Origin: Rhodosorus marinus
Taxonomy: Eukaryota > Rhodophyta > Stylonematophyceae > Stylonematales > Stylonemataceae
Reading direction: 5' to 3'
Length of the DNA stretch: 64,000 nt
Assembly: GCA_029953675.1 (NCBI GenBank)
Contig: JAMWBK010000007.1
Span: 1-64,000 of the forward strand
Of the stretch, positions 50,697 through 60,367 are shown one piece after another. The notes below the pieces were generated by a model. That model had not been told where the DNA came from. It ran no database searches and worked only from the letters and a program-made list of their open reading frames with translations. Position 1 is the first letter of the stretch. Each line of letters opens with the position of its first letter. The translations under genes and the position numbers were made by a program.

Positions 50697-53600
50697 GCCA
50701 GGTTCGAGAAAGCGGCTGCGAGACACCGCGTTGATCACCACGGATCCGGAGGCTTGGGAACAACGGCTTCACATGTTCCTAGTTGCACAGACGGACGACA
50801 GCAGCCGCTGGTGGATGGTCACACATAACTCCGTACGGACCCGTGAACACGTACCTAATGCACAGGCCAAACATTGGAACCTACTACTCCACCGTGCACT
50901 AGGTCTGGCATTGAACACTGCAGCGGCTCTGCTCTTACGCCTCTTCATCATGGCATTACTTGCGTGGCGCTAGGAATCTGTGATCTTCAGATCGGGGAAC
51001 AAATGGGGCATCTCTTGGAGGGTGAATTCTCAGTTGTATGGAAGGCGTTAAATGTGGCGGCCACCAGCCAGCCCTCTCCTAGTGAGAGGAGAGCTGATAA
51101 CCAGAGAGAAACATGGAAAAATAGACAGGTTGTGAAGCTGGCTCATTCTGGGCGCCTCTCTGCATCTTCACAGCGCCTTGAAGCCACGGAGCTCGCACCG
51201 CAGACGTCGTCCACGTGGAACGCTCTGCGCGAGCTATTTCCAGACGCCTCGATGGAACCGTTACATCCGGATGTTGCGAAAGAATGAACCGAATTCTCGA
51301 CGAAGCTAGAGATCACCCTCCCCGCAAATGGAATCCGTCTGACGCGAACGACGAATCACTCCTCTCACTGATCAATAGACACCCGCCAAAAACGGGTCCC
51401 GGGCCAAGTGGCCTTCGCGCCGAGCATCTACAGTCTGTGACTTCAACGAATAGGCCTCTGTTGGTACGGTTCCTGCGCTGCGCCTCGTGAAGAATCCTGA
51501 AATATTTCCACGTACGCTGCGGCAAGCCCTGAGTAGCAGCCGACTGCTGCCCTTCATAAAGCCCGACAAGGAAGACGCCTCTGAAATCGCAGTCCCTCGA
51601 CGAGTTCGTGTTCGCCCGATCGCGGTTCCAGAAGTTTTACGAAAGTTGGCAGCCCAGTGGGTGCTTCGCGGGGTTTCAAGTAGACTGAGCACGTTTCTTA
51701 CTCCACAGCAACTAGGAATCTCCGTTCGTAGTGGATGTGAACAAGCCCTACACGCCGTTCAAGCCCACTTACACTACGAACCTCGACACGCACTGCTGAA
51801 ACTCGACTTGGAGAACGCGTTCAACCGGATCGACAGGAGAGTGGGGGCATTGGTAGCTGATGCCTGCTTCCCGGAGCTGATGCCAATACTCATCCTCGCG
51901 TATGAGGAGTCAGAGGAAAGTGCCCCCCTGCAGTTTGCCTGGGCGAACTGCAACGAAACTGAGCACAAAATCACCGATCGCCTGTTCCTGGAGGCCAAGA
52001 CGGGAGTGCAACTAGGGGACCCCCCGGGACCGGTGCTACTCGCACTCGCCCTAGCACCTTTTTTGCGGGGTCTGGGAAGAAAGTTCCCCGAGTCGACGCT
52101 CGCGGCAGTGCACGACGACATTTCGTTAGTAGGTGAGCTACAAACCTGTAAGACCGCGCTGTTATGGAGCCAGGAGGCCTTGTCCGGCATCGGAGCAAAG
52201 CTGCAACGTTCGAAATGTGTTCTATACGCACCACGGTTGGACACTCCCAGGGTGGTTAACCTCGACATCCCTGGGGTTGAGGTGACACGAGCCGGGACTA
52301 CATTGTACTCGCTACCTATTGGCACTCGCAAGTACGCGGAAGAAAGATGTCGGGCCATTCAAACGAGACATGCGAAATGGTAAAGGCCATCCAGCGTCTC
52401 CCTGATGCAGAACTCCAAGTCAAGCTTGCTCTCTTTCGGTCCTGCGCAGGATCGAGACTCGACTACCACACACGTGGGCTGGCGTACCCACTTGGACGTA
52501 CGGTAGCGCGAGAGGCCGATGCCATCACGCTCTCGGAGCTGGAAGGACTGTGCGGAGGACTACGACAACATCAAGACATCAGCGAACGAGAGGCTAAAGC
52601 AGTTGAACAACAAATACGACTACCCTGTCGATGGGGAGGACTTGAATTTGCCACTCGAACTCGTATTCAACCTGTTGCCTTCCACTCAGGGTGGAAAAAT
52701 AGCGTGCAAGGGACCGTCACGCCGTCTAAATTCCTAGAAAGGCTTCACCGGGAGTGTGTTGCGGTGGCGCAAGGGGAATCGGTTTCAGGGGTTCGACTAG
52801 CATGGACAACTGACGGACTTGCTAGGCAACTGGTGGAGGCAAGTCGCGGGATTGGACGACGGTTGTCAACGACCACAAGTGCGCGGATCAAGAGGATGGC
52901 GGAATGGCAGCTGAGTGCGGAGTCAGCCCAAGGCACAGCTGAGGACGCAGAAGGAAACCAGAGGTTTGACGGTCCAATACAAAAAAAACTCTCGAGAGTG
53001 TCACCGGCAAGCCTTTGAGGTACTTACCGGGGATCCAACGCTGGAAGATATTGACCGGGCGCGTATCCGATCGGCAGCCGGAACAGGATGTGGGGTATGG
53101 ATGCGAGACTGTCCTAGTACAGGGCCGAGGCAGTTGAACAGAGGTGAGATGATCTAGAGCATCCGGATGCTGTTGGGGCTACCACTAACAGGACTAGCTC
53201 GGTCCTACACGTGCACAATTTGTGGACAAGCTCACGATGTACGAGGAATTCAACGTCTACATCCCTGCCGAACGTCGTCAGGTATGCGCAAAAAGCGACA
53301 TGATGAACTAAAAATGGAGCTGGGCCGATGGATGCGCGAATTTTACGGAACTACAAGTGGAGCCGCAAGGGTTCTTTTCCGGGTCAGGTATTCGACCAGA
53401 TATTGTAGCACGGCATCCGACGAGCGGGCATGTGTACGTGGTGGACGTAATGGTGAAGTCGCCGCTTCAACGTCATCAACTGAGACAAACGAGCTGGAGA
53501 ATCGGATATGCAGCGGCGAAAGGGGAGCAAAGCAAAGTGGCACACTACCAGGAGTTAATACGCAGGGAGGTGATACTCGTACCATTCATTGTTGAGACGT

Positions 53601-53794
53601 TTGGACGGCTGGGACAGGTAGGACTAGAATTTCTGCGAAAGGCCACTGCTCATCTTCATGATCGTGAAACACACCTAACATCGGTGAGGGGTCAATTAAA
53701 TCGGATTCTGTGGCAGCGTAATGCTGCGCTATTAGAGCATGCGATCGAGAAAGATCGCGCGGATAGAACAATATTTCCATTGAGTAGAACTTAG
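50690..53794 (+). pseudogene. Family A ORF2, decayed
   Basis: At least six frames are needed. Recognisable in order: the N-terminal region, RPIAVPEVLRKLAAQWVLR, LKLDLENAFNRIDRR (motif A), GVQLGDPPGPVL (motif B, with PP where other copies have PL), VHDDISLVG (motif C), the finger (CTICGQAHD...H), and the endonuclease (RPDIVARHP, VVDVMVKSPLQ). Non-functional. Confidence 0.75.
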
Positions 53795-53893
53795 ATGAGA
53801 CCCCTGGACAGGGAGTCCAAGTGAGTTTAGAGCGAGCATATAGTGTGGTATTGCGCTGCGGTAGGTAGCTGCCGAATAAAGGCTACGGGGTTG

Positions 53894-54136
53894 GTGAGCG
53901 ACAAAGGAGCTCCAGACCTACCATGGCGTTACCCCTTCGTGATTTAGTGAGTAAATCACATTTCAGCCATTTTGCGGCATGTAGACGGTAGTTCATCATG
54001 AAAGAACCCGCGACTACGCGATGACTCCACCGCAGGGCATTCTCAGTACTGATCTTGATACGTCAGTTTATTCAGAATCTGGCTTTATTAGCGTAACCTA
54101 AAGTCTAGCATCTACAGACACTGTGCCCCAATAACA
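53894..54136. other. Spacer between A5 and the astacin-like gene
   Basis: No gene seen; includes the 3' UTR of the leftward astacin-like gene. Confidence 0.4.
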
Positions 54137-55675
54137 TCAGGCGAAATCGTAAAGGATCTGAAGATCAACGTGCTTGGAGTAATCTCTACTCCCGTCGTCG
54201 CTAGGTCTATACACACGGATATCTCTTGCAGTCTCTTGAGGGGAATACAATTTGAACGTCTGGGTTGAGAAGAGAGTGTCGTCATCGAACGTAAGACCTC
54301 CGTCGGAGTCTTTAACGGTCACCTCGATTTCTTTGTAGTTTCCGACACCAAACTGGAGCTGCTCAGAGCCCCAGTTGGGCGTGTTGTCGTTGTCGATCTT
54401 CTTACTTGACTTGGATGGAATCTGCGGAGCATTTCCAATATATCCAACAGGTCTGACAATCACATATGGATCGGAATCACCAGCGTACCAGGGATCGTTA
54501 TCAGGGACGACGCCACTGCGCACGATGACTGTCAAATCGCCATGGTTGTACTCACAGTGCCTGCCATCGAATCCCCTAGGGCATCGGCATTCATATCCGG
54601 ACCTCCGGTTGATGCACTTCCCACCGTTGATACAGTGGCCCAGTCGACAGCTGTTCTCCTCAGCCGTTGCTTCAGTCTTAAACCGGAGGACTCTGTTACA
54701 GTTCATTGGCGATGTGCACATCTTGTAGTACTTTTCTCCAAGCTCTGTCGGGTAGAGCTGCTCGTATATCACGGTCCTCTTCCCTTCGCTCTTTGGGTCC
54801 ATCACTTTAACGCGGAAGTACTGCCAACGGCCAGCTCCGAACATGAAAGACTTGTTCGGCGGGTTAAGTTCGGAGAAGTTCACGGTCTGAATCTTTGAGC
54901 GCCTCTTTCCTTGGTCGTCCACCATCACCACTCGGACCTCCAAAACTCCGGAAAGGTTTCTCTGACCCTTAAGTTTGAGCGTAAACCGCCTCGAAGGAAT
55001 GTAGGCTGGGCAGTTGTAGAGCCTGTTCACGGTTCGAATATCACCATCGCTTAAGCTGTCCCTCGGTTGTAACGGCGCAGAGTCTGGTACAGGAATGAAA
55101 GTCCGCTTTCCATTTTTTGACAAGAATTTATCGCCGTACTGCATGACGGAGAAGAAGTCCAGAGCAACGCCCTGATTATCAACCTGATCGCAAGTGTTCT
55201 CATCGAAGAGTCGCTGGTTCTTCTTTCCTTTCAGAATGTTCTTCCTGGCGGTCGCAACGTAAGCGCCCCGGTCAGGTCGGTTTAGCTCGTCCCAGAGCCC
55301 CACGGCGTGTCCAATCTCATGAAGAGCTTGTGATGTCAGGCTGGGCCTCCCATGGCACCTTGGATGAATGGATACCTCACGAATTCCAGCTTTATATCCG
55401 ACTTTCGTATCGTAACACGCTTCACGCTTCGAGACTAGAACTATTCGGTTATAGTATGACCTCTGCAAAAACTTTAGACACGTAGTCTTCTGATACTGGT
55501 CAATTGCTTTCTCATATGCATCCCTCACGTCTGAATCAAGAGAAGCATCGTACTGATAGTAGATCCGCTGTGTAGGCCAGACTCGCGCAGAGTCGCGTAC
55601 AGAAGAACTCCCCAAGCACGCCTGAAGCAGACAGAAGGCCAACAACAGCAAACTCGCAGAACCTCCGTTCGCCAT
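54137..55675 (-). CDS. Astacin-like secreted metalloprotease with EGF and C2 domains
   Basis: ATG at 55675 starts a signal peptide (SASLLLLAFCLLQACLG); the upstream TTG is not needed. About 512 residues, intronless. The catalytic domain (~30-225) has HEIGHAVGLWDELNRPDR at 119-136 and a Met-turn SVMQYG. Astacins normally read HExxHxxGxxH, and here the third ligand position is Asp, as in snapalysin-type metzincins; the following E-x-x-R-x-D is as in astacins. A linker domain is followed by an EGF module (CRLGHCINGGKC...CPRGFDGRHC, ~335-370). A C2-like domain (GDLTVIVRSG...DSDPYVIVR) comes last. Probably an extracellular or cell-surface protease; activity depends on whether Asp can serve as the zinc ligand. 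Confidence 0.88.
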   Translation of the reverse strand: MANGGSASLLLLAFCLLQACLGSSSVRDSARVWPTQRIYYQYDASLDSDVRDAYEKAIDQYQKTTCLKFLQRSYYNRIVLVSKREACYDTKVGYKAGIREVSIHPRCHGRPSLTSQALHEIGHAVGLWDELNRPDRGAYVATARKNILKGKKNQRLFDENTCDQVDNQGVALDFFSVMQYGDKFLSKNGKRTFIPVPDSAPLQPRDSLSDGDIRTVNRLYNCPAYIPSRRFTLKLKGQRNLSGVLEVRVVMVDDQGKRRSKIQTVNFSELNPPNKSFMFGAGRWQYFRVKVMDPKSEGKRTVIYEQLYPTELGEKYYKMCTSPMNCNRVLRFKTEATAEENSCRLGHCINGGKCINRRSGYECRCPRGFDGRHCEYNHGDLTVIVRSGVVPDNDPWYAGDSDPYVIVRPVGYIGNAPQIPSKSSKKIDNDNTPNWGSEQLQFGVGNYKEIEVTVKDSDGGLTFDDDTLFSTQTFKLYSPQETARDIRVYRPSDDGSRDYSKHVDLQILYDFA

Positions 55676-55699
55676 GCTTCTATCGAACAAGAGAAACAA

Positions 55700-56557
55700 G
55701 CCCGCTTAAATCCAGAATTGGTCGACGGAGTCAGCTGCTTCCGTCTAGCTCCTGCAATTTTCCGGCCGGTGCTTCTCTTTATTCCTAGGCGAATGCCGTC
55801 AATGCTGGATCAACCAGACCCGGATCCATTTCTTCAAAGCCTGCTTGCACTTCGAGGAAGAAACCACTAATTTCATTTCGTAGCAAGAGTTTTCCGTACA
55901 GGGTATGATGATGTTCTCTTAACTGTCAGCTTGTGGTGATCCTGGCCGGGAAACAACCAGAAACCTTTATCAACCGACATCTCCCCAGCCCTCCGAGCTA
56001 GGCTATTCCCTTCAGAGAACGGTAAAACGAAAAATGGACATCGCCGTAACAACTTCCTGCATTTTGGATAGCCCGAACCGTTATCCCGCAGCGTTCGCCA
56101 GCTATTTGGCAGCATAATTAATCAAAGCTCTGGCATAGTTCATAGATATAGCCAGCTCTCTGTGATCTGAGAGACGGTGTCACGTATGGGCTCACAGGAA
56201 ATTCTTAGTATGACGCCCATTGGTCTTGCTTCACAAGTTCACCTGGGTCCCGTCCCAACTCACGGCCCGCCGTAGAACCCGATCGGGTGTTCATAGTATG
56301 CATAGAATCAAAACCAAAGAAGGGAGACATTGTCGAAGCTTTAGTCAATGTCATTGACGGCAAACCGGAATGCAGCATGAGGTCAGCGCTCTCGCGAGCG
56401 GATCCCGGATTCGGAGCAATCATCGAGGTTCGTACAATGACAACAGATCCTTCGTAACGCAACCCCGTAGCATTTCCTACGCTTTACATTGCAATCCCAG
56501 TTGACGTTATGACTAATAGCCCAGTAGCCTTATTCGTCCTAGATTTACAACCAGAGG
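55700..56557. other. Non-coding spacer, no gene recognised
   Basis: Only short, inconsistent frames. The first ~200 bases presumably carry the astacin-like gene's promoter. Confidence 0.45.
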
Positions 56558-56573
56558 CGAACGAATGGTTTAA
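56558..56573 (-). mobile_element. 16-base B terminus inside a minisatellite
   Basis: GAACGAATGGTTTAAT, the inverse of the B 3' end, lies between two copies of CCAGAGGC at the start of the minisatellite. Confidence 0.5.
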
Positions 56574-56785
56574 TGCAGGGCAACCAGAGGCAGGGCAATC
56601 AGCGGCAGGGCAACCCGAGGCAGGGCAACCCGAGGCAAGGCAACCCACGGGCAGGGCAACCCACGGGCAGGGCAATCATGGGCAGGGCAACTAGGGGTAG
56701 GGCAACCAGAGGCACGGCAACTAGGGGCAGGGCAACCAGAGGCAGGGCAACCAACTGCAGGGCAACTAACGGGCACTAAGGGCAA
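56574..56785. repeat. GGGCAAC minisatellite
   Basis: About fifteen copies of a 10-15 bp unit, GCAGGGCAACC plus variable bases (AGAG, CGAG, ACGG, TAGG). Open frames across it in several phases are an effect of the repeat. Confidence 0.85.
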
Positions 56786-57064
56786 CCCAATTCGCTTTTT
56801 TAGTAATATTATGGGAAATCGCACTAATACTTTCAAACTATTCTAGTTTTATTATCTTGTCCACCAAAAAAAGAAATAATTGGTGGGTCGGTTTTCCTTT
56901 ACCAATGATAAAGACGAAAATGGTTCACGCAGTATTTTAATTAGTCCAACGAATTTATAGTTTTTAGTTACTATAAATTGTCATGTACTTATGTGCCCTA
57001 AGCACCGAAACGGATTTAAAGCTTAGGTTGAGTCGGTGCTGCCTGCTGGGCCGGGCTTCGCTGG
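56786..57064. other. AT-rich spacer, no gene recognised
   Basis: Poly-T and A runs and no coding signal. Confidence 0.4.
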
Positions 57065-57208
57065 GCTTTATTGGCTTTATTAGCATAGCATGAAGCGCTA
57101 CGCAAACCGTTAAAAGGAACTAAGAAATAGGTAGGGAAGCGTGCAAACCCAGGCGCCGATGCCGCGCCTCAAGCATGCTGCTCGAATATCGCCACAGAGA
57201 TACACTGG
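57065..57208 (-). mobile_element. C0: C-family 3' tail fragment
   Basis: The last ~140 bases of a C element with hairpin GCGTAGC-GCTTCAT-GCTATGC (reverse strand; flanking bases differ slightly), next to C1's 3' end in the same orientation. Confidence 0.75.
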
Positions 57209-57264
57209 ACTTTACTGGACTTTACTAGCATAGCCTGAAGCGCTACGCAAGGCGTGAAGATGAA

Positions 57265-60200
57265 CTAATAACTAGGGAGGGAAGCATGCAACCCCAGGCG
57301 CCGATGGCGCGCCTCGGAAAGCATGTCGCTGGAATATCGCCAAAGGGAGACACTTAAACGCCTCAAGAGCGCCAAATATTCAGTAGGATGCTCAGCAAAA
57401 CATTTCCGCAACCACTCTAAACCCGACTTATCGACGTGACCAAAGCTTTCCACAATGAATGGCTGGAACCGGTGAGAGCGACCCTCAGCGCAAGGCAGAC
57501 TGGCCATGCTCTCAGCATACCGTCGTTCCTTAACTCTTCGAAGGGCTGAAGCCGCGGCCACCCGGCGGCGGGCGGCTGCGGTGAGGTGGGCGCTGGCCAC
57601 GGGGCAGGTAATCGCAAGGTCCACATATGTTGAGCGTCTGGCAGCAGCGTCGGAGACGAGGAGATCGGCTATACAACGGGGCGGTGCAGAGTCCGAGATG
57701 GATCTGGGCAGTTCCGACTCAACCTCAACCGTATGCCTTATCCGAGTCAAAAATTCGCTGAGGATGTACTTGAGGCGAGTGTGACGCCTCGTACGGAGAC
57801 CTCGCAACAGTCCGCAGGAACCCAGGAAGTGGTAGCCACAAGCGTCAATCCGGCTCTCACATCCCTGACAGAAAGACGGCCGATTAGAGTGCCACGGAGC
57901 CTGTGGCAAACCGAGATAGATCCGTGCGGCAGAACGGAGCTGGAAAGCATCGAGACGATGACTCAATGACGACGGTAGAGTGGTTAACCACAAGTGCGAG
58001 AGGTGGCCTCCCATGCCGCGGAGACGAGCGGCAGTGGTAGGCGGCGTGAGAGGAGAATTGAGCATGACTGTGTGAGCGGCACTGTGTTGGCCCCAGGTGA
58101 GGCTATGTTGAATCACATCAGTGCGGGAGCTCCACAATCGGCTCAAACCCGGGTAGGCTGCAACAGGGGACCCGGGGCTAGCCTCTCCGTCATCGGCAAG
58201 AACTCGGTCGAGGGGACAATCCTCAATCGCTTCAGCTCGTCCCCATAACAGCTCCCTCCAGGAACGAAAGCCGGACCGATTTGCGTCCGGCACGGCGTTG
58301 CACCTCCTGAACGCGTGTTGAAGACCATCGTAAATTGTCAAAAGCGGGGGCGGCAGGGTCACTGGATCCTCGTTGGTCAAAGCTCGAGCCAAGAGGCAGG
58401 CACTTCGCATCTGGAAGGTCACCAACGTTCGCAGCGCGGTAGCCCAGCAGGCAACCGCCGCTGGCGAGCATACCAGCCCACGGTCTGCGACGCCGAATCC
58501 CCCTAATCGCAACGGTAGAGCGATCTGTGCACGAATTAAGTCCCTGTCGGGAGCAGCTTCAAGATCGAGGGGCTCATCCAAGAGCGTTCCCCAGTGTTGC
58601 AGGGTCATTTCGTCGGCTTTAGCCGCGATCCACGAGCCCCAAGCTGGAGGCAGGCTGCGCAACCAGTAGTTGAGTCTGGGACCGGCACAAAAGCGGGAAA
58701 GCAAGCAGGCCGATTGCAGCATGCTGTCGGGTAGGTGCTCAATGGCGTCGGTGAGTTGCTTGTGCCGTGCCAAAACTCGCTCGCAGGATGCTTGGACAAA
58801 GTTGTCAGTCCCCAATCCGACGCCGTGGTGTTCGAACCCTTCACGTTCGCTGATTAGTCGCATAGTGGGTGGCAGAGAGTTCAGCGACACGTCCCTCGCG
58901 GGGAGAAAGCGACATTTTTCTGTTTCCACAGTCAAACCGACGCGACGTGCAATCGCTTCGATCGCGTTCAGTCCCCTAGCCAGGGTGTCAGGGGTGCCCA
59001 GCAATGTTACGTCATCGTGGTACGCGCAGATTCGAAGATCCGAGACCTCAGTCGAAAGACGTAAAAGTACGAGCTGTAGGGCACAGGCATGAAGAAGAGG
59101 TCCGCAAGGGTCGCCTTGTTGGACGCCAGTATGTGCTTGAAAAACAGTGCCCTCCGTTGTCAAGTAGGGGAGGCTCTCCCCTCCGTAAATACCCGATAGA
59201 AACGGCCACGCCTCCGGAAACACGCGTCGGAGCACCTCTAGCGCATGCGTCCGCGACACGCTGTTGAATGCGTTCCGGAAATCAACCACCAAGACTCCCC
59301 ACTCCGGCCTACTGGCGCGTTCTAGCTCGATCCCATGGGTGATCAGTTCGCAACCCCCAGAAAATCCCACCCCTACTTGCAAGGGCGCCATAAAAGCTGT
59401 GACGCGCTGGCGAAGGCGCTGGCATAGCCACCTCCCGGCTAACTTCCGTGGGCTCTCCACCATCCCGATCGGCCGGAGACGCGGGTGGGCCGGCTGGTGG
59501 TCAGGTTTCGTGAGCAAGCAAAGCTGTGCCTGCCGGAGATGTTCCCATGGCGCAGACGCACCCGATACGCCCTGGAACAACTTGTTAAGGATCCTCAGAA
59601 GCGCGCTCTGGCCAGGCTGGCTCAGGGCCTGCAATAGCTCTGTTCTTAGTCCGGAGGGTCCGGGACAGCGTCCCCGACGCGAGGTACGAAGCAAATCCTC
59701 CACGTCAGACTCACTGAGCGTCAGATCGATGCGAAACCTGGCCAACTCCGGACGGTCCAAGAATACCTCGAATTCAGGGGACAAATCCACGTCGGACTCA
59801 GGGAACAAAGACGACACCGTCTGGGCGAGACTATCATCGTAGGGGAGGACAGGCGCGTGGCCCTCCAAAACCCGCGCCGCTCGACTTAAATCGCCCACTG
59901 CTACCAATTTCTGTACTCGAGCTGGCACGGGCGACACTGTGCCATGCCGAGTCCGACGGGCGGATGGTGCTGACGACGCCAAATAGCTGCGCTGTAGTAC
60001 TTCGAAGTCTCCCTTCAAGAACAGGGCCATTCGGTCTCGTACTCGCCATCTGCGCTCCGATGTGTGAATGGGGGCCAGAATCAGGCGCGGCATGACACCC
60101 AGAAAAACCCAAATGACTGTGTCCCGAATGTTGCGAGCCAGGCTCGTGAAGATGAAATCGAGAATGGTTCCAGCTACTAGAAGGTCTCCACGAGGAAGGA

Positions 60201-60336
60201 CGACTGGGGGAATGCCCCCACGGAGGGGAAGCGAGCCTCCTTCCAAAGAAATCCACCGCCGGAGCCAACTCCGAAAACGCGTACGCCAAATGCCCCAGTC
60301 TCCGCCCTCCTTCAGGACATAAGACTGTAGATCCAT
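57265..60336 (-). CDS. Family C ORF2: reverse transcriptase with restriction-like endonuclease
   Basis: 1023 residues, intact, ATG at 60336. RT: RPIGMVESPRKLAGRW, DFRNAF (motif A), GVQQGDPCGPLLHAC (motif B), YHDDVTLLG (motif C, near 440). Then the finger CQGCESRIDACGYHFLGSC, and an endonuclease with CIADLLVSDAAA and STYVDLAITCP (IADLL in the PD position: Ala-Asp, not Pro-Asp). It ends HASLPSY. It has the same layout as families A and B, and is closer to B in the RT. Probably primes reverse transcription at a nicked target using the 3' hairpin. Confidence 0.9.
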   Translation of the reverse strand: MDLQSYVLKEGGDWGIWRTRFRSWLRRWISLEGGSLPLRGGIPPVVLPRGDLLVAGTILDFIFTSLARNIRDTVIWVFLGVMPRLILAPIHTSERRWRVRDRMALFLKGDFEVLQRSYLASSAPSARRTRHGTVSPVPARVQKLVAVGDLSRAARVLEGHAPVLPYDDSLAQTVSSLFPESDVDLSPEFEVFLDRPELARFRIDLTLSESDVEDLLRTSRRGRCPGPSGLRTELLQALSQPGQSALLRILNKLFQGVSGASAPWEHLRQAQLCLLTKPDHQPAHPRLRPIGMVESPRKLAGRWLCQRLRQRVTAFMAPLQVGVGFSGGCELITHGIELERASRPEWGVLVVDFRNAFNSVSRTHALEVLRRVFPEAWPFLSGIYGGESLPYLTTEGTVFQAHTGVQQGDPCGPLLHACALQLVLLRLSTEVSDLRICAYHDDVTLLGTPDTLARGLNAIEAIARRVGLTVETEKCRFLPARDVSLNSLPPTMRLISEREGFEHHGVGLGTDNFVQASCERVLARHKQLTDAIEHLPDSMLQSACLLSRFCAGPRLNYWLRSLPPAWGSWIAAKADEMTLQHWGTLLDEPLDLEAAPDRDLIRAQIALPLRLGGFGVADRGLVCSPAAVACWATALRTLVTFQMRSACLLARALTNEDPVTLPPPLLTIYDGLQHAFRRCNAVPDANRSGFRSWRELLWGRAEAIEDCPLDRVLADDGEASPGSPVAAYPGLSRLWSSRTDVIQHSLTWGQHSAAHTVMLNSPLTPPTTAARLRGMGGHLSHLWLTTLPSSLSHRLDAFQLRSAARIYLGLPQAPWHSNRPSFCQGCESRIDACGYHFLGSCGLLRGLRTRRHTRLKYILSEFLTRIRHTVEVESELPRSISDSAPPRCIADLLVSDAAARRSTYVDLAITCPVASAHLTAAARRRVAAASALRRVKERRYAESMASLPCAEGRSHRFQPFIVESFGHVDKSGLEWLRKCFAEHPTEYLALLRRLSVSLWRYSSDMLSEARHRRLGLHASLPSY

Positions 60337-60367
60337 AGGCTGCGACCTCGCAGCCGTGCCTGGAGCG

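Larger units (their letters stand above)
49320..53893 (+). mobile_element. A5: full-length but decayed A-family element
   Basis: ORF1, ORF2 and 3' UTR are all present in order. The 3' UTR has the GACCCCT...AGGGAGTC hairpin after the stop, the GCTGC-GGTAG-GTAGC hairpin (53855-53869), AATAAA (53875-53880) and CTACGGGGTT, then host sequence. Diverged from A1 by eye at well over a third of residues. Confidence 0.8.

Noticed and set aside
56484-56836. Open frames across the GGGCAAC minisatellite on both strands
   Set aside because: They are repeat translation products without unique sequence.
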